Part shown: in pieces, positions 46,212-56,755 of the stretch | Numbering within the stretch: position 1 is the first letter of the stretch | Layout: every line of letters begins with the position of its first letter | Origin: Uloborus plumipes | Lineage: Eukaryota; Arthropoda; Arachnida; Araneae; Uloboridae | Direction of reading: 5' to 3' | Assembly (NCBI GenBank): GCA_038373865.1 | Contig: JAXGGA010001186.1 | Location: 1-64,000, forward strand | Length of the DNA: 64,000 nt | Made by a program: the position numbers and the translations under genes | The notes under the pieces: generated by a model | Told to the model about the DNA's origin: nothing | The model's database searches: none | What the model saw: the letters and a program-made list of their open reading frames with translations, nothing else

Positions 46212-49161
46212 TCATATAGCCCAAAGATTCTGGACTGGATAGATATCGGGAGAGTTCCTAGAGCATTTCGATGACTCGATTTGGTTTTCAGACATGAATT
46301 TCTCGGTCATTTTGGATCTATAGCAATGGGCTAAATCCTGCTGGAAAATCCCTATTCCATCTGGGTATCGTTTCTTCAACACTGGTAAAGCATTTTTTTT
46401 CCAGAATAGTAACAGACTGCTCAGAACTTATCATAACCTCCACAGGCTTAATTGAACCAACCCCATTGTAACCGAAAAAACACCCCAAACATCTTTTATG
46501 AGTGTTTTACAAATTGGTTAATGTGACAATCCGGAATTCTTTCACCTGGAGATCTGTGTTCGTGTTTAGTTATTTGGCGATATGCATAAATTGTGTCGCT
46601 AATAGTCCTTTCCTCCAATTTTCAACAGTTCAACTCTTATATTTTAACTCCCAGAAGTTGAGCTCTTACTTCATTTGTTAGGTCAGAAGCTGTTTCTTCA
46701 TTGGCCGATAGGCTGGCCTACCGGCTGCATTAAGGTAGATGAGCAAATACTTATTCAATGCCTTTTTAGAGATATATTCACTGCTGCACTTGTCCTTCGA
46801 ATTTTTATTTACTTTGCATAAGTATAAAAAGTCATCTCTTGATGGGGTCATTCCATGTCAAGTGTCCGAGGCGTCCCCATTCGACCTCCTCCGATTTTGA
46901 TGAAATATTTTTTGATGTACATATAAGACTTGAATGAAGCCATACCAAATTATAGCTCCATAAACTCTGTGGTTCAGCCAATATAAATTATTTTGTAAAG
47001 GCCTGTTTTTCGTGTCGTGAAAAAAATGACCAAATCGTCAAGTTTGTGCTTTTATTGCTCGCAACCTATGATGATTATTAGGCTCAAATTTAGTGATTCT
47101 AATCACTGCTTATTGTATAATAGCCTACTTGTGTAACAAAAGCTCATTGCACTGTACAACTTTTACAGTTTGCTGCCAAAGTTGGTTAAAAATCGTTTCT
47201 TGGCAAATTTCGACCACACGTTATCAGCTTGTATCTGCTGACAGAATGAATTCCTAAAGCTAATTCTTTCCTCGTTTGTAGCCTGTTAGTATTTCCAAAA
47301 GGTGTTCAAGTCGCACCTTGATAGCTCAAATACTTGCTGAATTATTTGAGTTGAAATTCTAGTCAAAAATGCTTTTTCCCAATTTTGTCTTAATTTCAAA
47401 CGGTATTATCTCAAAAGGGTTATCTTGAATTTCAATTTTCTTAACATTATGGGAAAGAGCTCACTTTTCTTAAGTAAAAAACGTTGGTTTTATTTTTGAG
47501 ACAAACCAGATTTTAAGGGATATTGCAGATCAAAAACATGTACTTCATTCCACGTGAAATCAAAGAAAAGAAGACATAGACCTTAAAAGTTCATATCAAT
47601 TTGTTCTTTTAAAATTTACAGGATCTATTGCACTTTTGCTTTGATGAAAAAAACCTTTTATAGACATTTTTGAACTTTAGTTTTTGTGTGCGCATCCGTA
47701 AATCTCAAGAAATGGCGAAAGTTAAAGTTTCGTTTTTTACAAAAAGAATTATTTTTTTCTCGCTATATTAATAGAACTTGAGTGTATTCCTAGGTGGTAT
47801 TTAAAAGCTCTTGAAACAGAATTTCGAATAAAATGTCATTTGGCAAAGTTGTGGGTCATTAATATTTCAAGATCATAAAAAGCATTGTCCCATTTTTCAT
47901 CATTTTTTCATTATGGGCCAGTTGCAATCGTAGGCTGAATGTCTAGCCACATCCTGGGCAATATAAAGAGTGTGATTTTAATTACTACTTATCATATTTT
48001 CTATTACCGTTGTTGTCAATTATATGGCAGAAATATTTGCAAAATTCAGTTCTATCAAAAACTTTCGTTATTGCTTTTTAGAACAATGTCTTTGCAGTCC
48101 CATTATGAATTTCTTTATCATATATACACCACATTAACTGTTTTATTCATTTATTTATTTATTTACTTCACTTTTTTTTTGGAAAAAACAAATAAACAAT
48201 GCTTTCTATGACCTTGAAACATTGTTGACCCTCAACCCTTCCAAGGGACATATTATCTGAAATTCTGAAAATCATCTGAAAATATTTTTTTATCAAAACA
48301 TAAATACAATAGCTCCTGTAAGTTTTTATAGAACTAATTGACTTGAACTTTTAGGATCTATATTATTTTTTGTTTCATTTCACATCGAATAAGTACACGC
48401 TTTTGATCTGCAAGATATTTTCAAAAATGGTTTGTCTCAAAAATAAAACAAACATTTTTTACTTTAAAAAAGTGCGCTCTTTCCAATGATATAAAGAAAA
48501 ATCAAATTCAAGATGACCCTTTTGAGATATTGCCGTTTGAAATTGAAACAAAATTGAGGGAAAGCATTTTTGACTGGCAGGAAACGATTTTTAACCAACT
48601 TTGGCAGCAAATTTTAAAAAATCTACTGCGCAATGAGATATTGTTACACAAGTAGGCTCTTCTACACTGATTAGAATCACCAAGCACTGATTAGAGCACT
48701 GATTAGAATCACCAAATTTGAGCATAGTAATCATCTTAGGTCGCGATAAATAAAAGCACAAACTTGACGACTTGGTCTTTTTTTTCACGATACGAAAAAC
48801 AGGCTTTTAAAGAATTATTTATATTGACTGAACCATAGAGTTTATGGAACTATCATTTGGTATGGCTTCATGCAAGTCTTATATGTACACTCCAAAAAGA
48901 ATTATCAAAATCGGAGGGGGGCCGAGTGGGGATTTTCTGAAAATTTGAGACACTTGACATGGAATGACCCGATGTTGTTTTCAGTTTTCGGGAGCATTTC
49001 CCTTTCCTTAAAGGTGATATGGATCCTTTTTCTCTATTTTGCTTCATAATGCAGTTCATAGTTATAATACTAACGACAGTTATCTTCGAAATCTCTCGGT
49101 AAATCTTTTGCGTATCTTCAGAAAGAGTAACAATATTAGTAGAATTTCGTGGTGTTATATC
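46212..49161 (-). pseudogene. Tc1-like transposase split by a 2.1 kb palindrome
   Basis: The minus-strand frame from M at 49161 reads MDITPRNSTNIVTLSEDTQ, then REISKITVVSIITMNCIMK and GSISPLRKGKC, a Tc1-type helix-turn-helix region. It stops in LKTTS where the palindrome is inserted. Removing the palindrome and one GATG restores LKTTSRDDF in frame. The right-hand remainder keeps AAGRPAYRPMKKQLLT, TVENWRKGLL, DVWGVFSVTMG, FQQDLAHCYRSKMTEKFM (second catalytic Asp) and NSPDIYPVQNLWAI. There the catalytic Glu of the usual NPIENLW is Gln. Several stops and frameshifts; a stop at 46212-46214 ends the frame early. Terminal repeats were not found. Inactive. Confidence 0.88.
46845..48970. mobile_element. 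Large palindromic foldback J with 4-bp duplication
   Basis: Flanked by GATG (46841-46844, 48971-48974). Ends GGGTCATTCCATGTCAAG and CTTGACATGGAATGACCC. Arms of about 0.9-1 kb are complementary with local insertions and deletions; the turn lies near 47900-48190. No recognised protein. A 4-bp duplication without TTAA excludes Tc1/mariner, piggyBac and hAT; Sola-type elements make 4-bp duplications, but that link is only a suggestion. Confidence 0.9.
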
Positions 49162-49393
49162 CATAGCTGACGACAGTGAAATCTCAATTGACGTGATCAT
49201 AGCTGCAATTTTCATCTACGGAAGTTCCACCACATGCCCTCCTAGAGCCCTCTGATTTGTGTAAATTGATGATAGGTGAGGGATTTATTAATCTCATCCA
49301 TATTTTTACCAATTTTAGTATGATTGGTAAAGAATACTAGGACTAATTTTTAAATTTATTCAAAAAATACTTTGTTTCAATTTGCATAAGGGT

Positions 49394-49466
49394 GAATATG
49401 ATGTTTGATGTATTTGCAACTAAAAAAACATAAATTCATTGTTAATTTAATTTGGGACATAAAGGG
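49394..49466 (+). mobile_element. PiggyBac-type MITE, family P, right-end fragment
   Basis: AATTTGGGACATAAAGGG followed by TTAA (49467-49470) and the preceding 60 bp match the right end of P copy 2 (23700-23787). The left end is not recognised. Confidence 0.75.
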
Positions 49467-49470
49467 TTAA

Positions 49471-50921
49471 AGCTGTTGTTAAAAATTTGAAACAATGACA
49501 GCACACCAGTCATCGCAATGACGAGCTATTTTTACAAACTTTGTTTGAGTGCTGCTTTGTGGTTGTGAAGTGTTTATTATAGCTGTAGGCCTCAAATTTT
49601 AACAGCGAATTGAAGGCTGTCCTGAAAAATAAAATGTTGTGTGATAGTCTCTACGTAATCAATTTTTTAACTGTTTCACAGTCGTATTTTACGGCTTCTT
49701 GTGCATGTAACAAGTCAGCATTGCTTCTGCGTTCATATGCTTATATATTATTCTTGTTTGTTATGGTTCTCTCAAAATCGGTATACGGAATTCTGGAACA
49801 CTTTAGAGCCTTACTGTGAATTTGATTCACCAAAATAAAGTAACTACAACGTTTTCATGCTGTCTTTTTGTCCCATCTCTTACGCACATTTGTTGCTGCA
49901 GACTAGATTGCAATTAATTCCGTCCCCTTCAGCTCGGTCCAAGATCTAGCTATTCCTCAGCAGTCGAGCTTAAAAGGTTCAGTTTCGATTGACTGGCAAA
50001 GCAAGTCATTCTGCTTCATGCATTTATTCATTCTTTCGTAATTAATAGCAAATCGCCTCTTCCTTTCCTAGGCTAATTGGATGAGTAAGAGCATTGAAGG
50101 TTTTCTATCACCAATACAGAGAAGTCAGGGAGCTGCTCACTTGAGCATCGCAGGAGGCCAATATGTTCTGCAGCATTAGCAATAATCGATGCACCGTGAA
50201 ATCATGGCCCACTCTCCCCTCCCCTACTTCTTTTGCTTTTGTATTGCTGCCAAAGAATTGTTCTTTTCTTTTTTTGTGTTTGGAGACTAGAAAAGCAATA
50301 AGAAAGGGAAAAAAATACAGCTATTATATTCGGTTCCACATTTTTTATTCCTTCAATAAAAGTTTCTGTTTCTTTAAAATTTCTGTCTTTTCTGGCATTA
50401 CATTACTAAATTTCACACACTTTTTTGAGGAGTTAGACCGCTTCCCTTGCAATTTTTTTTTTTGAAAAAATTGCAAAAAAAAAAAAAAAATCACACTTTT
50501 TGAATTTGATTTTTGAATACAAGGAAATGAAACAAACAAAACATGTAGGTTTTAAGTTAAATTTTTAATTTTTATAGGTGTAAAATCATTTAGTTTCACT
50601 CGAGTTTTCTCGGGATAATAATTACCCGTAACTCATACGACCCCGAGATAACTCGGAATAATCAGGAAAGCGGTTAAGAGCGTCACATTGGTTATAGCTC
50701 ACTTCTTAAAACAACGTTTATTTTTTTATTGATAGTGAAATGAGTTCGTCACTTCCAAGTAATAAGTGATTGAAGCACTCACTCAAACGCATGCCAGCAG
50801 TTATATCTCACAACCAAGATCACTGCTTAGTATCAAAAGACCGAGTTGATTAATCGTCACTTTAGCGTATTAAAGACTTCACTTTGACGCCGTCGTGAAA
50901 TAATATTCGTGCTAGTCCAAG
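49471..50921. other. Unassigned interval
   Basis: No recognisable gene. A small inverted repeat around CTCGAGTTTTCTCGGG/CCCGAGATAACTCGG lies at about 50600-50660. Confidence 0.4.
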
Positions 50922-51528
50922 AGCTAGCAACGTCGAAAAAACAACCATTATAAGACGTCTGGCTCTTCAATATATCTTTCCCTATGCTCTTCTGAGCAGC
51001 ATGTCGGGTGTCTGGCGGACGAGAGTGGTTGCGTTTTTTACTGCACATCACACTCGTACTGGAAAAAACTGCTTTTTAAGTCATTTTTAGGGCAATTCTA
51101 CGTTAAAAAAATTAACCTCACCATTGCCGATTTTTACAAATATTAGTATGAAGGACGCATATGACAAGATTAGCAATGCTACCAAGTTTTAGATTTCTAC
51201 TTCAAAAATTCTACGAAATACAGAGTTGCTAAAAAGCAAAAAAACAGTTTTTGCATGCAATTTCTTTTCTAATTACAGTAGAATAAAACGTCAAAAACCA
51301 TTGTGAAGGCAAAAAATAGAGCTTTCCATTGATATATTACATGACATACTAACGGCAGGTTTAAGTTTTGAATTACCTCAAAATGGTTTACCAGCAAAAA
51401 TGTGATGCGCATTAAAAACGCAACCACTCTCAGCTGCCGGACACCCTGCATGCTGCTTAGAAGAACATAGGAAAAGATATATTAAAGAACCAGACATCTT
51501 AAAATTGTAACTCGAAAACGTTGCTAGT
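50922..51528. mobile_element. Inverted-repeat element with GCTAGCAACG ends
   Basis: The arms at 50922-51055 and 51400-51528 are complementary over about 130 bp with small gaps (AGAGTGGTTGCGTTTTT against AAAAACGCAACCACTCT; ATATATCTTTCC against GGAAAAGATATAT). The non-palindromic centre has no known frame. Confidence 0.75.
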
Positions 51529-51868
51529 GTTTTCGAGTAATAGACTATAACTAGACTTATAGAATATATATAGATGAGTTATAGACTATAAGTTAGCGCC
51601 TTTAACAAAGATCCAACCTTTAACAAATGCACAAACACTGGTGAGTGGCCTGATAACGATAATTAAAATTGGTAGCAAAATATATGTGTAACATATTTGA
51701 TACGGCGTGTCTTCATGTCGTGTCAAATTTATTACATATGTGTCAAAAACGAGTTAAATATGACAAATATGTACGCGTTATGTGTGGCACATATTTGATA
51801 CGATGTGTGGTAACATGTATCGAGATTGTCTTACTATTAATAAGCGTAGTGAAAACATAATATCTCTA
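51529..51868. other. Unassigned interval, loose local repeats
   Basis: Loose repeats of ACATATTTGATACG(G/A)(C/T)GTGT occur at about 51690 and 51788. No other structure. Confidence 0.4.
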
Positions 51869-52038
51869 AAGCAAATACAACCACAGCTCGATCATGACAT
51901 CCTGAGACCGCATCTTGTCTACAGCGAGAGGTTATCCGCCTCCAGCTCGATTATTGGCTATTCCTGACTGAGGAGCCCAAAATAAGGACGAAACCGCGGT
52001 CTCAGGATATTATGATCGAGCTGAGGGTGTATTTGCTT
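51869..52038. mobile_element. 170-bp MITE with AAGCAAATACA ends
   Basis: Arms AAGCAAATACA...CAGCTCGATCATGA and GATCCTGAGACCGC-type sequence pair with GCGGTCTCAGGATATT and ATGATCGAGCTGAGG...TGTATTTGCTT. Each arm is about 44 bp. Target duplication not resolved. Confidence 0.78.
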
Positions 52039-52140
52039 CAGTTCTGTCTTAGCCCTGGCTTATGGGTTGTACTGTTTCATTTGAAGTCACCATTTTCCTT
52101 TTGACTTATTTTTTAAATTTTTCTGTTAATTGCTTTAGCT

Positions 52141-52214
52141 ACTAAGGATTTTGAAAAAAAATTGAAAATGGGGGAGTCAAGGTGAAAGAGACACCATGCC
52201 TCAAAATCCTTAGT
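52141..52214. repeat. Short hairpin element ACTAAGGATTTTGA
   Basis: ACTAAGGATTTTGA and its complement TCAAAATCCTTAGT bound about 75 bp. It may be a very short MITE. Confidence 0.6.
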
Positions 52215-53190
52215 ATGTAAGTTGCCATTTCTAAAATACATAGCGGGTCATAAGAATGGCGGTCTAAACGCTTAAAGTGCAATGTCAAAATAAAAGTAAA
52301 AATGGTTTCTGTACAGCATTTATTTTCTCTTACCTAATTTTTGAGCTAACCCATTCACAAAAAAAAAAACCGAATCAGTAAGCGAAATGTGCAAAAAATA
52401 AAAGTACCCTCCTTCGAGATGGACGTTCTGCATAATGGAAAAAACGTCGCAAGGTCGCTAGGTTAACAGAAATAACGGACTGAGCGTCTTTTTTGCATAA
52501 AAAAATGGGGGGAAGTTCTCGATTTTAATGGAAAGAAGGGAAACTCTACTAGTTTCTGCCGGCCAATCCACACTTTGTAAAGTCTAGTCACTGAGCGAGC
52601 ATGGAATCAATAGTTCAGGAACCAAAGTGATGGATCACAAAGTTCCGATGCAGCAATACCCAGGAAGGAAATCCTGTGTGCTACGATTTGTGCCCAAAGA
52701 AGTTGTCCTTGCAGTTGCTGTTTCTTGCAGAAAGATTTAGATTTTTCGTATACGCATTTTAGAAAGAAATATTTTGGGCCCGCATTTTCAAGTGACATCT
52801 ACGAGGCCGGATAATTTTTTTGAAAAATTCCGTTTTGTCTGTTTTGTTTTTTTTTAATTTTTAATCGTAACTTTCTATTGGATGTCTCATAATTATTGTA
52901 AAATAGCACTCGAAAACTTTGTACTGTAAAATGAGAAAAAATATGTGAAGGCAGGGGTCACAACAATAACTTTTTCAGAATATGGGTTGAGTTGTGTTTC
53001 TTCCGTTTTGTACCAAAAATAATATAAAACTACTGAAATATGATTGACAGAAATTCGAAGTGGAAAAACCGTTGCTCAAAGGTATCCTGAATGACTGCAC
53101 TGTTGATCCCGAGGGAAAGCAAAACGTACCTCCCTAAGCGGTCAGATCCTTCCTCACCAGAAAATCACATGAGCCATTTCTCAAACTGTA
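52215..53190. other. Unassigned interval
   Basis: Nothing recognised on either strand. Confidence 0.4.
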
Positions 53191-53539
53191 CACTGCAAAA
53201 AATGAACTTTTTTTTTTTTTTTACAGTATAATACAGGCAGTTGAGGTTCCAATTTAAAACTGTAAAATGTACAGCAATAAAGTGTAAAACTAGCAAGTTT
53301 ACATTTTCTTACTGCAATGTTAGCAATTTTACAGTTTATTGATGCAAAGTTTATCTGTATCATACTGTAAAAACAACAGTATAATACTGGCAGCAGAGGT
53401 TCCAGTTCAAAACTGTAAATGGCACGGTAATAAACTGTAAAATTAGCAATTTTACTGTTCACGATTAGCAATTTGTTCAGTTTATTACCATAAAATGAGC
53501 TATATTCTACTGCAAAAACAACATTCATTTTTTACATTG
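53191..53539 (+). mobile_element. MITE family B, copy 13
   Basis: Ends CACTGCAAAAAATGAAC and TTTTTTACATTG, TA flanks 53189-53190 and 53540-53541. Two monomers of about 150 bp. Its minus strand happens to be open for 115 codons with a repeating peptide of the SFKLEP..PVLYC type, a by-product of the repeat. Confidence 0.92.
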
Positions 53540-53541
53540 TA

Positions 53542-54849
53542 GCCTCTAAGGAGCACGTGCTACAGAACTGTTCTCTCTGAACAAAATGAATACCGAAGCA
53601 AATCACTGAAGCGAATTCGTCGTTATTCAATGTAATGAAAAACACGAGAACGCTTTCATTTTTCTTACACTCCACACAAATGCCTCCGATCAAGAAATCT
53701 CTCGCAGTGCTTAAAGCTACGAATAAAAGTCACTGTCAGAAAGCGAAAGACGGATTTTGCTCTTTCATGGCCCTCCGCCAAGTTCTTCGAGTGACTCTTT
53801 TGTCACATTCTTTAGTTTAGAAATTATTTATACATATTATGTAATTCATGAGCTTTTAAATTATAGATTAGTCATTGTATTATTTTCAAAACTAGTAAAG
53901 AGCTTTAAAAAAAATCTGCACTTATAAAATATTAATTAAGTGAAAAAAAAGTATGTTTTTACTAAGCATATAAAGAAAGAAAAAAAAACTATTGTGTAAG
54001 CTAGTAAAGTATATTAGAGTAAAAACAATTTCAATGTTTCAACGTTAGACCTTTTCTTTCTTTTGAATGAATTGGGAGATAAAAAGAAGGGGAATGTGTG
54101 TGTACGGTGTGTGTGTGTATGCCCAAGACTCTCCGAGAGATGAAAAATTTAACGTTATGACCTGTTTTTAGGTAATGAAATAGTGTTTACATTTATCCCA
54201 GTGTGTTTTCTTTGATTCCAGAAATAAAGGGAATTTAAAATAAATAAAATAATTACTTTTTTATCAACTTAATTTTTTTCGAAAGCAGTATCAAAAGCAG
54301 CTATTACTATTAACTCTATTGTTATACATTTTCAGTGCATAAGCTGCTAATACACTGAAAAAACAAATGCCCCACGACTAGAAAATTTCCGGGAAACTAG
54401 GATTCCATAAACTCTGCTATTTACCGATACACCGCGCTTTAAGACATTAAAAAATATCGGGATATCAGTTTTAATATTTATAGTGACAATTTTTCCCTTT
54501 ATAATTTTTCAGCTTATTCATCGAACAATCGCTATAGTAGCAATTGCAAAAGCATGCATAGGAATTATTATTCAAATGATTTTAGGTCTTCTTTCTTGAT
54601 ATTGGGAATTTTATGAGCTCATTCTTAGAACTCTCAATGGCAGCCCTAATTACTAGCTGCCGTTGACTAACACCTTATCAGAGCTGTCGAGCTTTGTGAA
54701 GTTGGTAAAGATTGTCTACATTTCTACCAGAAATGTTTTGCCCCCGCTACACTTTTTGGGCGTTTTTTCCGTTCTTGTTTTTGAGCGCGTTTGCAATGAT
54801 CTAGCTCAAATCGGAAAATAAAAATTGGCGATCCACTTTCCACTTGCTA
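53542..54849. other. Unassigned AT-rich interval
   Basis: A GTGTGTGT-rich patch lies near 54098-54120. No gene recognised. Confidence 0.4.
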
Positions 54850-55266
54850 CACTGTAAAAAATGAGCTGTTGTTTTTTGAGTATAATACTGGCAGCCGAAG
54901 TTCCAATTGGAAACCGTAAAATGCACAGTAATAAATCGAATAAACTAGCAATTTTACAGTTTCTTACTGTAACGTTAGCAAGTTTCCAGTTTATTGCCGT
55001 AAAATTTAGCTGTATTATACTGTAAAAAGAACAGTATAATACTGGCAGCAGAGGTTCCAGTTTAAACTAGAAAATGCGCAGTAATAAACTGTAAAATTAG
55101 TAAGTTAGCAATTTTACAGTTTATAACTGCTAAGTTAGTAATTTTAGTTTATTACTGCAAAATTAGCAATTTTACAGTTAATTACGTCAAGCTTAGCAAT
55201 TTTTACAGTTTATCACTATAAAATTTGCTGTATTATACTGTAAGACAACATTCATTTTTTACAATA
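54850..55266 (+). mobile_element. MITE family B, copy 14
   Basis: Starts CACTGTAAAAAATGAGCTG (TA at 54848-54849) and ends TTTTTTACAATA before TA. Typical dimeric interior. Confidence 0.9.
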
Positions 55267-55507
55267 TATGGAATAAGGAAAACCATGGGGATTTTTAAGC
55301 ATCAGATCCGCACTGAGCCGGCTTTTATGCCGTTGGAAACGACCTCTTTAAGTACCTTCAACGAACCGGCTTGTTGGTCAAAATGAATGACCATTATATA
55401 GGACTGAAACGGCTTTGATATTGAAGAACTTTACGAACTAGTTTAACACGACGGGAGTCAGGATCCCACTTTCGCGTCCCAACCAATTCATTTTTTAATC
55501 ATATATT

Positions 55508-55806
55508 TAAGGTAGAGTGGTGTAGAGGCTGAGCTTTGGTCTCTTACATTTACAGGCGCAGGTTCTAACCTGGCTCCTCAAGTTGCATTTTCAAGGCGGA
55601 AGAAAATCGACAGCATCCATGTATGATTTTGCGGCATCTGATTTTTCCCTTGCGTAGCATCCTGCCTTTGAATACTCTCGACAAATTTTCATTCCTTCTT
55701 TGGTACGGTGTCGTATCGAAAGGAGGCCACCTGAAGGGAGAACTAAGGGTGGAAATCCTCGAGGTAAATGCCATCCGCCGACAATGGTACCACGTGAAAT
55801 TGTTGT
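55508..55806 (+). mobile_element. tRNA-derived SINE, copy 2
   Basis: A-box-like AGAGTGGTGTAGAGG and B-box-like CAGGTTCTAACC (55560-55572) are followed by a body sharing blocks with the SINE at 7.7 kb (CATCCATGTATGATTTTGCGG; CCTTTGAATACTC; AATGCCATCCGCCGACAATG). The two are diverged members of one family. Confidence 0.75.
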
Positions 55807-56755
55807 AAGTAATATCTTTTCATCGGTTTGAAAACTCTGTTTATTTCTTATTGGAAGACGCTTTTGCAGCTTTCTGTGGAGTTCGCGAAAACTCTTCTTT
55901 AATCCACCTTCGGACCTAGAAGAGAGCTTATTGCTGTTTGAAAAAAGTTATTGACTGAAAATCCGCCCTCAAAGCTATTAAAAGAGCCTCACTCTGTTTA
56001 AAAGGGTCTTCACTATTTTTCTCTATGTCTTGCTGTATAAGTGTCCCCATGTGTCATATTAAAGTTTGTTTATGCTCAACTGGCTGATCTCTGCTACACT
56101 CGATTCACACAATGTTTCAGACAATGTTTCAACAGAAACAATGGATTAGGGCTTGGTCTTTATAGTTTCATGATAAAGCCCCGATATAAACAACATCTTG
56201 AATAGAAAAATCTATGCAGGTTCGCCGCGAAGTGAAGGGGGTAAAAGATCGATGTGAAAAGTTATTTCCAAGTGGAATGTGGCCGACACCAAACGTGCGG
56301 ATATCTGGGCGAAACGTGAGTCTACCTCCTCGTTGATAAACTCCATCCAGCGAAGACAAAAGAGAGCGCGATCATTTATCACGCTAATGATATGCAGAAA
56401 GTTTCGATTCGGCGGTTCGAGAGCCCAGTGTCGAAAGATTCATTTCGGAAAGTTGTGTTCGAAAAAATGATCATTTAACTTTTGCTATCGATTGACCCGA
56501 TTTACATAGGGGAAAAAAGTGAATTCATTTAAAAAGCGGGGCTGATGTATGGGGGATCATTTGTGAGACAGGAATGCGGGATCGCGCCTTTGGCCTAATA
56601 GATGGGGCGACAGTTCCGTCGCAGTCAGCCATGAAAGCGCCCGCTCAAGCGTTGCCCGTTTCTATGGCAACCGAGAAGCCCCGGCCCAAGTTTATTAAAC
56701 GCCGCACTCAATGACGTTGCGCCGCCTCGACATCCGAACGCCCGCACTCGGGATA
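55807..56755. other. Unassigned; GC-rich patch near 56.6 kb
   Basis: The segment 56560-56755 is much richer in G+C and CpG than the rest of the window. It contains GTTTCTATGGCAAC (56658-56671), which fits the 14-bp X-box consensus bound by RFX factors. No exon was recognised nearby, so a promoter is only a possibility. Confidence 0.35.

Noticed and set aside
47939..48211. A 90-codon coding frame at the centre of palindrome J
   Set aside because: Low-complexity hydrophobic translation of AT-rich DNA at the turn of the foldback, ending in a TTTATTTATTTA repeat.
53181..53528. A 115-codon minus-strand frame with repeated SFKLEP..PVLYC peptide, seen also near 16032, 17834 and 21543
   Set aside because: It is the translation of the B-family palindromic repeat; it appears only in B copies, in variable frames, and is closed in the 151-bp array because 151 is not a multiple of three.
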